The translations under genes and the position numbers were made by a program. Of a stretch of DNA of 64,000 bases, positions 29,404 through 38,884 are shown piece after piece; within the stretch, counting starts at the first letter, position 1; every line of letters starts with the position of its first letter. The notes under the pieces were generated by a model. That model was given only the letters and a program-made list of their open reading frames with translations. It made no database searches and was not told the DNA's origin. Origin of the DNA: Arthrobacter sp. StoSoilB19 (lineage in GTDB: Bacteria > Actinomycetota > Actinomycetes > Actinomycetales > Micrococcaceae); the NCBI RefSeq assembly GCF_019977275.1, contig NZ_AP024650.1, forward strand, positions 1,426,001 to 1,490,000, in the 5' to 3' direction.

Positions 29404-30066
29404 CTACCGCGCCGGCCGGCCGTACCGGTGTTCCGGCCTGCCGGTGGTGCCGTAGCGGAGCTGGATGTCCACCGCGCCGTCGTCGGCCAGGGAGGACAGG
29501 TACCGCTGGGCGGTGGCCCGGGAGACGCCCACCCGGGAGGCCACTTCCGCGGCCGAGTACTGCTCACCGGGGGCCAGGGACTCCAGCACTGCCGCTTCGG
29601 TGGCGGAGCGGGGTTTCGACGACGGCGTGACATCACCCGGAATCAGGGAACGTTTTGCACGTTCCACCGCCTCCTGGTCCAGTGCCCCCGGCTGGCCCAG
29701 GAGGCGCCGGTACCGGGCATAGGAGCGCAGCTGCTGGGACAGCGACTCCGCAGCGAAGGGCTTGAGCAGGTATCCCAGCGCTCCCCGGCGGAACGCCACC
29801 CGGAGGGACGAGGCATCGGAGGCGGCGCTGAGGATGATGGTGTCCACATCCAGTTGCTGCAGCAGGTCCAGGCCCGATGCATCCGGCAGGTACACGTCCA
29901 GCAGCACCAGGTCCGGCCGCAGGCTGTGGATGGCCTGCAGCGCCAGGGAGGCAGTGCCCACGGGCGCCAGCGCCAGGAACCCTGCCACCGAGTCGACATA
30001 CGTTGCGTGGAGCTTGGCCACATGGAAGTCGTCGTCCACGATCAGGACCCGAAAATCGTCAGCCAT
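29404..30066 (-). CDS. CitB/DcuR-type response regulator
   Basis: This 220-residue regulator pairs with the sensor kinase encoded just upstream. The receiver domain (about 1-125) has the acidic pocket (IVDDDF), the phospho-acceptor in LVLLDVYLPDASG and the conserved Lys in GYLLKPFA. The C-terminal part is a winged-helix domain of the CitB family (AAEVASRVGVSRATAQRYLS). The start at 30066 (MADDFRV) is preferred because AAAGGA lies 5 bases upstream; the ATG at 30072 overlaps that site. It overlaps the kinase 3' end. It probably activates the divergent citrate-type transporter. Confidence 0.93.
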   Translation of the reverse strand: MADDFRVLIVDDDFHVAKLHATYVDSVAGFLALAPVGTASLALQAIHSLRPDLVLLDVYLPDASGLDLLQQLDVDTIILSAASDASSLRVAFRRGALGYLLKPFAAESLSQQLRSYARYRRLLGQPGALDQEAVERAKRSLIPGDVTPSSKPRSATEAAVLESLAPGEQYSAAEVASRVGVSRATAQRYLSSLADDGAVDIQLRYGTTGRPEHRYGRPAR

Positions 30067-31846
30067 TCTCATCCTTTCCGGCTGCCCCCGGGGTTGTGGC
30101 GGCGGGCTTTCCCGCCGTCGTCTGCGGAAGGGTCGCCATGAACACGGCGCCCGGCCCGCCCTTGGTTCCGCGCTCCAGCACTTTCACGTCGCCGCCGCGG
30201 CGCCGTGCCAGCTGGCGCGCGAGAGCCAGTCCGAAGCCCTGTCCGCCACCTGCCCGGACAGGGCCGGAGGCCGTGGTGAAACCCTCGGCAAACACGCCCT
30301 CCGCGTCTGTGCCTTCTGCCAGCCCGTCACCCGAGTCCGCCACCACGATATGCAGCGTTCCGCCGTCGTCGGCCGGCTCATCCAGGACCTCAAGCTCAAC
30401 CCAGCGCTCCGTTGATGACCCGGCAACGGCGGCGTTGACGGCGTTGTCGATCAGGTTGCCCAGCACCGTGGTCACGTCCTGGGCTTCGGTGACCTGCCCC
30501 CTGACCAGGGTCTCCGGGCCGATGCGGAGCGCAACGCCGCGCTCGTCCGCCTCCACGCCCTTGGCGCCGACGAAGGCCTGGAGATACGGGTCCTGTAACA
30601 GTTCCGCCTGGTCCACCGGGAACTTCAGCGGACCGGTGGCGGCCAACCGGGCAAGGTAGTCCCGTGCCTCCTGGTGCTGCCCGATGCCCAGGAAGCCGGC
30701 CAGGGTGTGCAGCTGGTTGGCGAACTCGTGCCGCTGGGCACGCAGTGCGGTGGACATGGTTCCCACGGCGTCCAACTGGCGGGTCAGCTGCTGCAGCTCG
30801 GTGCGGTCCCGCAGCATGATCACCCAGCCCAGGTCCTCCCGGCGGTGCAGCGCCTTGCGGGCGTTCGCCACCAGGACCCGGCCACCGGCCACCAGTTCCA
30901 GCGCATCCACGGCCGGACCGGCGGAGTTTGCAGCAGTCACGGCGCCTGGAACTGCCACAGCGCCTGGAACTGCCACAGTGCCTGCCGCGGTCCGCGTAAG
31001 GGACTTCAACTGCTCCGGAACCGGGGCATCCTCCCACCGGGTGCCGGACAGATCCGGCAACTCCAGCAGGCGCTGCGCCGCGGCGTTGAAGACGCTCACC
31101 CGGCCGTCGGCACTGACGCCGATGACGCCGTCGTCCACGCCCTGCAGCACCGCCACCTGGTCGTGGACCAGCGTGCTGATCTCTTCCGGCTCCAGGCCAA
31201 GGGTGAGCCGCTGCAGGCGGCGGCGCAGCAGGAAGGACCCCAGGATCCCGGCCAGCAGGGCACCCGCGGCAGTCAGCGCCACCGGCCCGATGTCGCGGGC
31301 CACGCTCTGGGCCACCGTCTCCATGGAGTAGCCCACGCTCACCTCTCCCACCACCGTGGTGCTGCCGGGCGCATACACGGGAACCTTGGCGCCCGCGGAG
31401 GGGCCCAGGGTTCCGGTGTTCCGGGTGGTGATCTCCTGGCCGGACAGCGCCTCGGACGGGTCCGTGCTGACTTTCTCACCCAGCCGCTGGGGATCGGGAT
31501 GGGCCAGCCTGATCCCGGTTTCGTCGGTGATCACCACGAACAGCGCTCCGGTCCGGGTCCGCGCTGCCTCGGCTGCTGACTGGAGCGGCCCGGCCAGAAG
31601 CTCGCCGGGCGGGGGAGTGCCGGGCTGGTCACTGATGGCCAGCACGTCGGCCCTGACCTGCGGATCCGAGGCAACGGTGCGCGCCAGCGTCAGGGCCTGG
31701 TTTTCGGCGTCGCTGCCAACCCGGTCGTACGTCAGCCAGGCATGCACGGTGGCGCTGAGCAGCACCACCAGCAGCACCACCGCCAGCTGCAGCAGCAGCG
31801 TCTGGGTGGAAAACCGCAGCGGCGGCCGGGGCACGGAACGCTGCAT
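30059..31846 (-). CDS. CitA/DcuS-type sensor histidine kinase
   Basis: This membrane sensor of 595 residues has two membrane segments (about 15-35 and 180-205) flanking an extracytoplasmic PAS/Cache-like sensor of ~145 residues. A cytoplasmic PAS domain (VDDGVIGVSADGRVSVFN) follows. The H-box is the CitA-type RHEFANQLHTLAGFL, and an HATPase domain has LGNLIDNAVNAAV, VADSGDGL and GFGLALARQLA. An Ala/Val/Pro insertion encoded by an 18-bp duplication sits between the PAS domain and the H-box. The ATG at 31846 follows AAGGAGG at an ideal distance. Ligands of this class are citrate or C4-dicarboxylates; the nearby CitMHS transporter favours citrate. Confidence 0.93.
   Translation of the reverse strand: MQRSVPRPPLRFSTQTLLLQLAVVLLVVLLSATVHAWLTYDRVGSDAENQALTLARTVASDPQVRADVLAISDQPGTPPPGELLAGPLQSAAEAARTRTGALFVVITDETGIRLAHPDPQRLGEKVSTDPSEALSGQEITTRNTGTLGPSAGAKVPVYAPGSTTVVGEVSVGYSMETVAQSVARDIGPVALTAAGALLAGILGSFLLRRRLQRLTLGLEPEEISTLVHDQVAVLQGVDDGVIGVSADGRVSVFNAAAQRLLELPDLSGTRWEDAPVPEQLKSLTRTAAGTVAVPGAVAVPGAVTAANSAGPAVDALELVAGGRVLVANARKALHRREDLGWVIMLRDRTELQQLTRQLDAVGTMSTALRAQRHEFANQLHTLAGFLGIGQHQEARDYLARLAATGPLKFPVDQAELLQDPYLQAFVGAKGVEADERGVALRIGPETLVRGQVTEAQDVTTVLGNLIDNAVNAAVAGSSTERWVELEVLDEPADDGGTLHIVVADSGDGLAEGTDAEGVFAEGFTTASGPVRAGGGQGFGLALARQLARRRGGDVKVLERGTKGGPGAVFMATLPQTTAGKPAATTPGAAGKDENG
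30943..30978 (-). repeat. Exact 18-bp duplication within the sensor kinase gene
   Basis: Two adjacent identical 18-base copies (CGCCTGGAACTGCCACAG on the + strand) encode the AVAVPG-type linker between the PAS domain and H-box. A partial third copy follows. It lengthens a linker without shifting frame. Confidence 0.85.
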
Positions 31847-31861
31847 TCATCCTCCTTGACG

Positions 31862-31883
31862 GTGTATTGGCAGTGTATTGGCA
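31862..31883. repeat. 11-bp direct repeat in the sensor kinase 5' region
   Basis: GTGTATTGGCA occurs twice head to tail (31862-31872 and 31873-31883) just upstream of the kinase ribosome site. One helical turn spacing would suit a dimeric regulator on one DNA face, but it may be a simple duplication. Confidence 0.6.
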
Positions 31884-31927
31884 GGGGTGTGTTTGCGTAG
31901 GATGCGGGTGCGGTCGAGCCGGTGGTT

Positions 31928-32023
31928 TCAGCGCATCAGGCCCGTGAGCACAATGAGCAAAATGCTCCCAATAAGCAGTATGCCAATCAATTGAGCCAAA
32001 GGCACTGCCGTGACGGACGCCAC
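31928..32023 (-). CDS. Possible 31-residue membrane peptide
   Basis: A short frame from a GTG at 32023 to a stop at 31928 encodes a single strongly hydrophobic helix. Its core is QLIGILLIGSILLIVLTGLM, with a short polar start and a final Arg. It lies 82 bases upstream of, and on the same strand as, the sensor kinase gene, so it could be its first co-transcribed product. Codons are A/T-richer than the surrounding genes. The ribosome site is weak (GTAGG directly before GTG). It might be a small membrane protein acting on the sensor or the transporter, or a chance frame. Confidence 0.35.
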   Translation of the reverse strand: MASVTAVPLAQLIGILLIGSILLIVLTGLMR

Positions 32024-32037
32024 CCTACAGTCTGTAG
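31955..32037. promoter_or_regulatory. Candidate operators between sensor kinase and CitMHS genes
   Basis: Two perfect inverted repeats lie in the divergent region: GAGCA-AAA-TGCTC (31955-31967) and CTACAG-T-CTGTAG (32025-32037). The second sits 45 bases before the transporter start. Both are in unusually A/T-rich DNA for this window and are plausible binding sites for the CitB-type regulator. Confidence 0.4.
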
Positions 32038-32082
32038 CACGCATCACAACGCTGTGGTGCTGTTCACAAGAAGGAGCCGGCT

Positions 32083-33579
32083 GTGCTGGTAATACTTGGA
32101 TTCGCCATGATCGCGGTATTCATGGTGCTGATCATGACGAAGAAGTTGACGCCAGTGCTGGCGTTGATCATTGTCCCTACTGTTTTTGGCCTTTTTGCCG
32201 GTGCCGGCCTCGGCATTGGCGACATGGTGATGGACTCCATGAAGTCCATGACCTCCACCGCGGCGCTGCTGATGTTCGCCATCATCTACTTCGGCCTGAT
32301 GATCGACGTCGGGCTCTTTGACCCGCTGGTGAAGTTCATCCTCCGCAAGCTGGGCAACGACCCCGCCAAGGTTGTCCTGGGCACCGCCATCCTGGCGGCC
32401 GCCGTGTCGCTGGATGGCGACGGGTCCACCACGTTCATCCTCACCACGGCCGCCATGCTGCCGGTCTACCTGCGCCTCAAGATGAGCCCCGTGGTCCTCA
32501 CCTGCGTGGCCGGCCTGGCCAACGGCACCATGAACATCCTGCCGTGGGGCGGCCCCACCGCCCGCGCCGCCACCGCCCTGAAGATCGACGTCAATGACGT
32601 CTTCGTCCCCATGATCCCGTCCCTGGTGGCCGGCCTGGTGGTCGTGTTCGCCTTCGCCTGGCTGCTGGGCCTGCAGGAGCGCAACCGCCTCCGTGCCACC
32701 GCTCCGGAAATCTGGGGCGTCCCGGAGACGGCGGCAGGGTTTGACGGAATGTCCGCCGGCGGTGCCTCCGCCGGCGGAACCGGCGGCACGGGTGCCGGAA
32801 CCGGCCGCGGACGCCAGGGCAACCCCGGCGGAGCAGCCCCCGCCGTCGACGGCTCCCCGGCAGGATCCTCCGTGGCCGTACTGGACCGCGCCGACACCCT
32901 CATTGAGGACAGCGGCGCCGGACTCACCGACACCGCCCTTGACCCGAACCGCTCCACCCTTCGCCCCAAGCTGTTTTGGTTCAACCTGGCCCTGACCGTC
33001 GCCGTCATGGTGGTGCTCGTAGCCAACATCATCCCGCTGCCGTTCGTCTTCATGGTGGGGGCCGCAGTCGCCCTGCTGGTCAACTTCCCCAAGGTCAAGG
33101 ACCAGGGCGCCCAGCTGATCGCCCACGCCCCCTCCATCGTTGCCGTGGTCAGCATGGTCATGGCCGCAGCCGTCCTCACCGGCGTCCTCAAGGGCACGGG
33201 CATGGTGGAAGCGATGTCCGCATGGCTGGTCCAGATCATCCCGTCCTCCATGGGCCCGTTCATGGCGGTCATCACCGGCATCCTGAGCATCCCCATGACG
33301 TTCTTCATGAGCAACGACGCCTTCTACTTCGGCGTCCTGCCGGTGCTGAGCGAGACCGCCGCCCACTACGGCGTTGGCGCCGCTGACATGGCCCGTGCCT
33401 CCATCACCGGCCAGCCGTTCCACCTGCAGAGCCCGCTGGTCCCTGCCATCCTGCTGCTGGTTTCGCTGGCCAAGGTGGACCTCGGTGACCACCACAAGAA
33501 GGTCCTGTGGCGCACTGCCGTCATCTCCCTGGTAATGCTCGGCGTCGGGCTGCTGACTGGAGCCATTGGTATCGGTTAG
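32083..33579 (+). CDS. CitMHS-family (metal-)citrate transporter
   Basis: This membrane carrier of 498 residues and about 12 membrane segments is of the CitMHS type, which takes up citrate complexed with Mg2+ or Ca2+ together with protons. Family features include SLDGDGSTTFILTTAAMLP near residues 105-125, NILPWGGPTARAA, and the C-terminal FFMSNDAFYFGVLPVL and GQPFHLQSPL. The central cytoplasmic loop (about 225-265) is Gly-rich. The start is GTG at 32083 behind AAGGAG. It is divergent from the CitA/CitB-type two-component genes, which should control it. Confidence 0.94.
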   Translation: MLVILGFAMIAVFMVLIMTKKLTPVLALIIVPTVFGLFAGAGLGIGDMVMDSMKSMTSTAALLMFAIIYFGLMIDVGLFDPLVKFILRKLGNDPAKVVLGTAILAAAVSLDGDGSTTFILTTAAMLPVYLRLKMSPVVLTCVAGLANGTMNILPWGGPTARAATALKIDVNDVFVPMIPSLVAGLVVVFAFAWLLGLQERNRLRATAPEIWGVPETAAGFDGMSAGGASAGGTGGTGAGTGRGRQGNPGGAAPAVDGSPAGSSVAVLDRADTLIEDSGAGLTDTALDPNRSTLRPKLFWFNLALTVAVMVVLVANIIPLPFVFMVGAAVALLVNFPKVKDQGAQLIAHAPSIVAVVSMVMAAAVLTGVLKGTGMVEAMSAWLVQIIPSSMGPFMAVITGILSIPMTFFMSNDAFYFGVLPVLSETAAHYGVGAADMARASITGQPFHLQSPLVPAILLLVSLAKVDLGDHHKKVLWRTAVISLVMLGVGLLTGAIGIG

Positions 33580-33629
33580 TCTTTAGCTGCCCGCGCTCCT
33601 GTCCCCGAGGCAGGACCGGGTAGGTAAGG

Positions 33630-33667
33630 TGCCCGTCTGACGCCCGCTGGGGGCCGTCAGACGGGCA
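33630..33667 (+). terminator. Strong hairpin after the citrate transporter
   Basis: TGCCCGTCTGACG (33630-33642) and CGTCAGACGGGCA (33655-33667) are a perfect 13-base inverted repeat with a 12-base loop. It separates the transporter from gatC. Confidence 0.75.
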
Positions 33668-33725
33668 TCTGCGTTTCCGCACTAGACTGGATCGGAAAAC
33701 AATCCGAACTTTGCAGGGGAGATCC

Positions 33726-34022
33726 ATGGCTGCGATCAACCGTGACGACGTCGCGCATCTCGCGCGGCTCGCTCACATCGAGATGAGTGCCGAAGAGCTG
33801 GACAGGATGGCCGGCGAGCTCGCCGTCATCGTCGATTCGGTCAAGTCCGTCAGTGAGGCCGCCGGGGATGACGTCCCGGCCACGTCCCACCCCATTCCGC
33901 TCACCAACGTGTTCCGCGACGACGTTGTTGGACACACCTTCACGGCGGAACAGGCACTCTCCGGCGCCCCGGATTCCGATGACAACCGTTTCAAGGTCCC
34001 GGCCATCCTGGATGAGGCATAA
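33726..34022 (+). CDS. gatC: Asp/Glu-tRNA(Asn/Gln) amidotransferase subunit C
   Basis: This small 98-residue subunit stabilises the GatA-GatB amidotransferase that converts Glu-tRNA(Gln) and Asp-tRNA(Asn) to the amides. The family pattern is seen in [18 protein letters not shown] near the start and [15 protein letters not shown] toward the end. The ATG at 33726 follows GGGGAG; an upstream TTG at 33711 would disrupt the ribosome site. It starts the gatCAB operon, 3 bases before gatA. Confidence 0.96.
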   Translation: MAAINRDDVAHLARLAHIEMSAEELDRMAGELAVIVDSVKSVSEAAGDDVPATSHPIPLTNVFRDDVVGHTFTAEQALSGAPDSDDNRFKVPAILDEA

Positions 34023-34024
34023 CC

Positions 34025-35599
34025 ATGACTGAACACAACACCGCCGGCACCAGCGCCGACACCCTGATCCGCCTGTCCGCCGCGCAGCTGGCCGAAAAGC
34101 TCCACGCCGGCGAGGTCACCGCCGTCGAAGTTACCCAGGCCTACCTGGACCGCATCGCCGCCGTCGACGGCAAGGTCAACGCCTTCCTGCACGTCAACGC
34201 CGAGGAAGCGCTCGCCGTCGCCGCCGAGGTGGACGCCATCCGCGCCGCCGGCGGTGCTGAGGCCCAGGCCCTGCACGTCCTGGCCGGCGTCCCCATCGCC
34301 GTCAAGGACCTCATCGTCACCATCGGCCAGCCCACCACTGCAGGGTCCAAAATCCTCGAAGGCTGGCACAGCCCGTACGACGCCACCGTGGTGGAGCGCC
34401 TGCGCGCCGCGAAGATGCCCATCCTTGGCAAGACCAACCTGGACGAATTCGCCATGGGCTCCTCCACCGAGCACTCGGCCTACGGCCCCACCCGCAACCC
34501 CTGGGACCTGGACCGGATCCCCGGCGGCTCCGGCGGTGGCTCGGCTGCGGCGGTTGCCGCCTTCGAAGCGCCTCTCGCCCTGGGAACGGACACCGGTGGC
34601 TCCATCCGCCAGCCCGGTGCCGTCACGGGAACCGTTGGCGTGAAGCCCACCTACGGCAGCGTCTCCCGCTACGGTGCCATCGCCATGGCCTCCTCGCTGG
34701 ACCAGATCGGCCCGGTCACCCGCACCGTGCTGGACTCCGCCCTGCTGCACCAGGTCATCGGCGGCCACGATCCCCGCGACTCCACGTCGCTGCCGGACCC
34801 CTTGGCAGACCTCGTGGCTGCCGCGAAGACCGGCAACGTCGATGGCCTGCGGATCGGCATCATCAAGGAACTTCACGGCGAGGGCTACCAGGCCGGCGTC
34901 GAAAACCGCTTCAACGACGCCCTGGAGCTGCTCAAGGAAGCCGGCGCGGAGATCGTGGAGGTCTCCTGCCCCAACTTCCAGTACGCCCTGGGCGCCTACT
35001 ACCTGATCATGCCGTCCGAGGCCTCCTCCAACCTGGCCAAGTTCGACGGCGTCCGGTACGGCCTGCGCGTCCTCCCCGAGGACGGGCCTATGACCATTGA
35101 ACGCGTCATGGGTGCCACCCGCGCCGCCGGGTTCGGCGACGAGGTCAAGCGCCGCATCATCCTGGGCACCTACGCCCTGTCCGCCGGCTACTACGACGCC
35201 TACTACGGCTCGGCCCAGAAGGTCCGCACCCTGGTGCAGCGGGACTTTGACGCCGCCTTTGAACAGGCCGACGTCCTGATTTCACCCACCGCCCCCACCA
35301 CGGCCTTCCCGCTGGGGGAAAAGCTGGACGATCCGCTGGCCATGTACCTGAACGACGTCGCCACCATCCCCGCCAACCTGGCAGGTGTTCCCGGCCTGTC
35401 ACTGCCCGGCGGCCTGGCCGACGAGGACGGACTTCCCGTCGGCATCCAGCTGCTGGCCCCGGCCCGCGAGGACGCCCGCCTCTACCGGGTTGGCGCGGTG
35501 CTCGAATCGCTGCTCGAAGCCAAGTGGGGCGGCCCGCTGCTGGCCCAGGCTCCCGACCTTGCCGCAGCCGGTACCCTCGAAGCCCAGGAGGCAAAATAA
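34025..35599 (+). CDS. gatA: Asp/Glu-tRNA amidotransferase subunit A
   Basis: This 524-residue amidase subunit releases ammonia from glutamine for transamidation. The Ser-cisSer-Lys triad of the amidase-signature family is visible: Lys in [12 protein letters not shown], and Ser residues in [15 protein letters not shown] and [12 protein letters not shown]. Length and motifs match GatA. The stop codon shares one base with the gatB start (TAATG at 35597-35601), giving coupled translation. Confidence 0.97.
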   Translation: MTEHNTAGTSADTLIRLSAAQLAEKLHAGEVTAVEVTQAYLDRIAAVDGKVNAFLHVNAEEALAVAAEVDAIRAAGGAEAQALHVLAGVPIAVKDLIVTIGQPTTAGSKILEGWHSPYDATVVERLRAAKMPILGKTNLDEFAMGSSTEHSAYGPTRNPWDLDRIPGGSGGGSAAAVAAFEAPLALGTDTGGSIRQPGAVTGTVGVKPTYGSVSRYGAIAMASSLDQIGPVTRTVLDSALLHQVIGGHDPRDSTSLPDPLADLVAAAKTGNVDGLRIGIIKELHGEGYQAGVENRFNDALELLKEAGAEIVEVSCPNFQYALGAYYLIMPSEASSNLAKFDGVRYGLRVLPEDGPMTIERVMGATRAAGFGDEVKRRIILGTYALSAGYYDAYYGSAQKVRTLVQRDFDAAFEQADVLISPTAPTTAFPLGEKLDDPLAMYLNDVATIPANLAGVPGLSLPGGLADEDGLPVGIQLLAPAREDARLYRVGAVLESLLEAKWGGPLLAQAPDLAAAGTLEAQEAK

Positions 35600-37107
35600 T
35601 GAACACCGAGGCAATCCTGAGCTTCGAAGAGGCCATGGAGAAGTACGACCCCGTCCTGGGCTTTGAGGTCCACGTGGAGCTCAACACCAAGACCAAGATG
35701 TTCTCCTCCGCACCCAACGTTTTCGGCGACGAGCCCAACACCAACGTCAACGAGGTGGACCTGGGCATGCCCGGCGTGCTGCCCGTGGTCAACAAGACGG
35801 CGGTGGAGTCCTCCATCAAGATCGGCCTGGCGCTGAACTGCAAGATCGCCGAATCCTGCCGCTTTGCCCGGAAGAACTACTTCTACCCGGACACCCCCAA
35901 GAACTTCCAGACCTCCCAGTACGACGAGCCCATCGCGTACGACGGCTACCTGGACGTGGAACTGGAGGACGGCACCGTGTTCCGCGTGGAGATCGAGCGC
36001 GCTCACATGGAGGAGGACGCCGGAAAGCTGACCCATATGGGCGGTGCCACCGGCCGCATCCACGGCGCCGACTTTTCGCTGGTGGACTACAACCGTGCCG
36101 GCGTCCCGCTGGTGGAAATCGTCACCAAGCCCATCGAGGGCGCCGGCTCCCGCGCCCCGGAACTGGCCAAGGCCTACGTGGCCGCCATCCGCGAGATCGT
36201 CAAGAACCTTGGCGTCTCCGATGCCCGCATGGAACGCGGCAACGTGCGGTGCGACGCCAACGTCTCGCTCCGCCCGCACGGCCGGGAACGGTTCGGTATC
36301 CGGTCCGAAACCAAGAACGTGAACTCGCTGCGCGCTGTCGAGCACGCCGTCCGCTACGAGATCCAGCGCCACGCCGCCGTCCTGGACTCCGGCAATCCCG
36401 TGGTCCAGGAGACCCGGCACTGGCACGAGGACACCCGCACCACCACGTCGGGCCGGCCCAAGTCGGACGCGGACGACTACCGCTACTTCCCGGAACCGGA
36501 CCTGGTCCCCGTGGTGGCGTCCCGTGAATGGGTGGAGGAACTGCGCGCCACGCTGCCAGAACCGCCGGCCGAGCGCCGCAAGCGGCTCAAGGCCGACTGG
36601 GGCTATTCTGACCTGGAATTCCGCGACGTGGTGAACGCCGGCGTCCTGGACGAGATCGAGGAAACCATCGCGGCCGGCGCGTCCGCGTCCGTGGCCCGCA
36701 AGTGGTGGATGGGCGAGATCGTGGGCCGCGCCAAGGCCGCCGACGTCGACCCCGGCCAGCTGGGCGTCCAGCCCGCAACCATCGTGGAGCTCAACCGCAT
36801 GGTGGAGGCCGGCAAGATCAACAACAAGATGGCAACGGAAGTGCTGGACGGCGTGCTCGCCGGCGAAGGCACCCCCGAAGAAATCGTCGAGAAGCGCGGA
36901 CTCGCCGTGGTTTCCGACGACGGCCCCCTCCTGGAAGCCATCGATGCCGCACTCGCTGCCCAGCCCGACGTCGCGGACAAGATCCGCGGCGGTAAGGTCC
37001 AGGCCATCGGCGCCATCGTGGGCGGGGTCATGAAGGCCACCCGCGGACAGGCCGACGCCGCCCGAGTCCGGGAACTGATCCTGGAGAAGCTGGGCGTCAC
37101 CGTCTAG
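35599..37107 (+). CDS. gatB: Asp/Glu-tRNA amidotransferase subunit B
   Basis: This 502-residue subunit binds tRNA and catalyses the kinase/transamidation steps. It begins [19 protein letters not shown], continues with [20 protein letters not shown] and [12 protein letters not shown], and ends in the YqeY-like tail domain ([20 protein letters not shown]). The ATG at 35599 overlaps the gatA stop by one base. It is the last gene of the operon; a long hairpin follows. Confidence 0.97.
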   Translation: MNTEAILSFEEAMEKYDPVLGFEVHVELNTKTKMFSSAPNVFGDEPNTNVNEVDLGMPGVLPVVNKTAVESSIKIGLALNCKIAESCRFARKNYFYPDTPKNFQTSQYDEPIAYDGYLDVELEDGTVFRVEIERAHMEEDAGKLTHMGGATGRIHGADFSLVDYNRAGVPLVEIVTKPIEGAGSRAPELAKAYVAAIREIVKNLGVSDARMERGNVRCDANVSLRPHGRERFGIRSETKNVNSLRAVEHAVRYEIQRHAAVLDSGNPVVQETRHWHEDTRTTTSGRPKSDADDYRYFPEPDLVPVVASREWVEELRATLPEPPAERRKRLKADWGYSDLEFRDVVNAGVLDEIEETIAAGASASVARKWWMGEIVGRAKAADVDPGQLGVQPATIVELNRMVEAGKINNKMATEVLDGVLAGEGTPEEIVEKRGLAVVSDDGPLLEAIDAALAAQPDVADKIRGGKVQAIGAIVGGVMKATRGQADAARVRELILEKLGVTV

Positions 37108-37117
37108 CACTCCCATA

Positions 37118-37183
37118 CCCAACTGGGTCGCAGCAGATGTCGTTTTGAACGCTGATAACGACATTAACTGCGACCCAGTTGGG
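37118..37183. repeat. Long imperfect hairpin after gatB (possible dispersed palindromic element)
   Basis: Two 27-base arms (37118-37144 and 37157-37183) are inverted copies with only three adjacent mismatches and a 12-base loop. The outer 16 bases, CCCAACTGGGTCGCAG, pair perfectly. It can act as a bidirectional terminator for gatB, but its length and A/T-richer inner arms suggest a REP- or MITE-like unit. Confidence 0.65.
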
Positions 37184-37297
37184 CTTTAAGTACTCAGGTG
37201 CCGCCGGCTGAAAGTACCCGTGGCTGCGCGTCCGCGGCGGACTTACACTTGAGCCCACGGGGCGCTGGTGCCCCGGCGGCGTGCGGGAGGAACAACC

Positions 37298-37924
37298 ATG
37301 GTGGCAAGGGAACCGATGAGGGCGCGCAAGGCATTGCTTGCCGGGGCAGTGGCACTGGCGTTGACGGGTACAGGGACGGCCCTGGCGTGGTCCGCCACGG
37401 GCACGCCGACGCCGTCGCCCTCGCAAACGGCACCAGGCAAAGACACGGCACCAGGCAAAGACACTGCACCCGGCCAGCAGGACAAGAAGGACCAACAGGA
37501 CAAGCAGGACAAGAAGGCCCAGCGTCCGCAGGCACTCCACGGCGAGGGCGTGGTCAAGAACGCCGACGGCACGTTCCAGACCGTCCTGGAACAGCGTGGC
37601 ACGGTGGAATCGGTCAGCGATTCGGCCATCACCGTCAAGAGCGAGGACGGCTACTCCCAGACCTACGCCGTCAACGCCGATACCAGGATCACCATGTTTC
37701 CAACAGGCGACGACGGCAAGCGGCTTATGCCGACGGACGGAACCACCGCAGACATCGCCGCCGGGGACACAGTACGCATCTCCGGCACCAAGGACGGGGA
37801 CAAGGCAGCAGCAAAACGGATCGTGAAGGGCGCCGGTGACGGGCCTGGCCTTGGATTGGGACGCGGCCACGGCCTTGGACACAAGATGGGCAAGGGGAAC
37901 CACCAGGACGACGAAGGGGCATAG
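37298..37924 (+). CDS. Secreted or lipoprotein-like DUF5666-type protein
   Basis: This protein of 208 residues has an N-terminal signal or anchor sequence (MRARKALLAGAVALALTGTG), a Lys/Gln/Asp-rich linker (TAPGKDTAPGKDTAPGQQDK), and a beta-rich domain around residues 80-180 (GTVESVSDSAITVKSEDG; IAAGDTVRISG). This resembles the small OB-like DUF5666 fold seen in many exported actinobacterial proteins. The tail is Gly/His-rich (GLGRGHGLGHKMGKGNH), a possible metal-binding end. GGGAGG lies 7 bases before the ATG at 37298, which is preferred over the GTG at 37268. The function is unknown. Confidence 0.75.
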   Translation: MVAREPMRARKALLAGAVALALTGTGTALAWSATGTPTPSPSQTAPGKDTAPGKDTAPGQQDKKDQQDKQDKKAQRPQALHGEGVVKNADGTFQTVLEQRGTVESVSDSAITVKSEDGYSQTYAVNADTRITMFPTGDDGKRLMPTDGTTADIAAGDTVRISGTKDGDKAAAKRIVKGAGDGPGLGLGRGHGLGHKMGKGNHQDDEGA

Positions 37925-37972
37925 CGTCCGGTTGCCCCTTGAGCTGCCCCTCCAGCGCGGGTTGAGCCCAGG

Positions 37973-38884
37973 TCAGCCCTGCCGCACCAGTCCGGCCATG
38001 ATGTCCTCCAGCGCCTCGCAGACCATCACCACCGCCCGCCGTTTCAGGTTTTCCGGCCTGGCCAGCAGGTCTATCCTGCGGCGCGTGCTGATGCCTTCCA
38101 GGGGCCGCAGCACAATGCCCGGGTTCAGGACCGGCCCTGCCGTATACCTGGGCAGCAGCCCCACCACGCCGCCCGCGGCCACGAGCGCCGCCACCGTGAA
38201 GTAGTCGTTGATGCGGTGGACGATGTTTGGCTCCCGGCTGGACACGGCAGCGACGGCAGACAGGACATCGGCGGGGGAGTAGCCGGGGTGGCTGGTCACC
38301 CAGGCCTCGGCGCCGACGTCGTCCGCCGTGACCGTATCTTTTTGGGCCAACGGGTGGCCGGCGGGCAGTGCCACGTCCAGGGGCTCGTGCGCCAGCGGGA
38401 TCACGGCCACGCGTTCCGCGGGCCAGCGGGGACTGTGGTCCATGCGGTGCGCCAGGACCAGGTCGTACCGGGCGGTGAGGGCAGGGAAGTCCTGCTGGGC
38501 AACATCCTCATCGGACAGTTCGATCCGGGGGTGTTCCGGCCGGTCCAGCATCCGTGCCAGCGGCGCGAACAGCGCCTGCCCGGCACTGTGGAAGCCGCTG
38601 AGCGTCACCCGGCCAGCCGGCGAGTGGTGGTAGGTGCCCAGGGCTCCGCGGGCGTCGGCCATGGCGCTGACGACGGCGGCGCCTGCGTCGGCGAGCACTT
38701 GGCCGGCTTCCGTGAGCACCAGGTTCCGGCCCTCCTTGCGTGTCAGCGGCACCTCGACTGTGCGCTGCAGGTGGGCCAGTTGCTGCGAGACCGCAGACGG
38801 GGTCACCATGAGGGTGTCTGCTACGGCCTTCACGCTCCCCAGGGCGCCCAGTTCACGCAGGATCTCCAGCTGATGTATCTCCAC
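37973..38884 (-). CDS. LysR-family transcriptional regulator
   Basis: This 303-residue regulator has an N-terminal winged helix (HQLEILRELGALGSVKAVAD; VTPSAVSQQLAHLQR) and a C-terminal effector-binding domain. The start is GTG at 38884. It is divergent from tdh-kbl, so it is the likely regulator of threonine catabolism, although LysR genes can act on distant targets. The ligand is unknown. Confidence 0.92.
   Translation of the reverse strand: MEIHQLEILRELGALGSVKAVADTLMVTPSAVSQQLAHLQRTVEVPLTRKEGRNLVLTEAGQVLADAGAAVVSAMADARGALGTYHHSPAGRVTLSGFHSAGQALFAPLARMLDRPEHPRIELSDEDVAQQDFPALTARYDLVLAHRMDHSPRWPAERVAVIPLAHEPLDVALPAGHPLAQKDTVTADDVGAEAWVTSHPGYSPADVLSAVAAVSSREPNIVHRINDYFTVAALVAAGGVVGLLPRYTAGPVLNPGIVLRPLEGISTRRRIDLLARPENLKRRAVVMVCEALEDIMAGLVRQG

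Noticed and set aside
32044-33495. Minus-strand frame of about 483 codons opposite the citrate transporter
   Set aside because: The His/Asp/Gly-rich translation is typical of antisense to a membrane protein; the transporter is clearly real.
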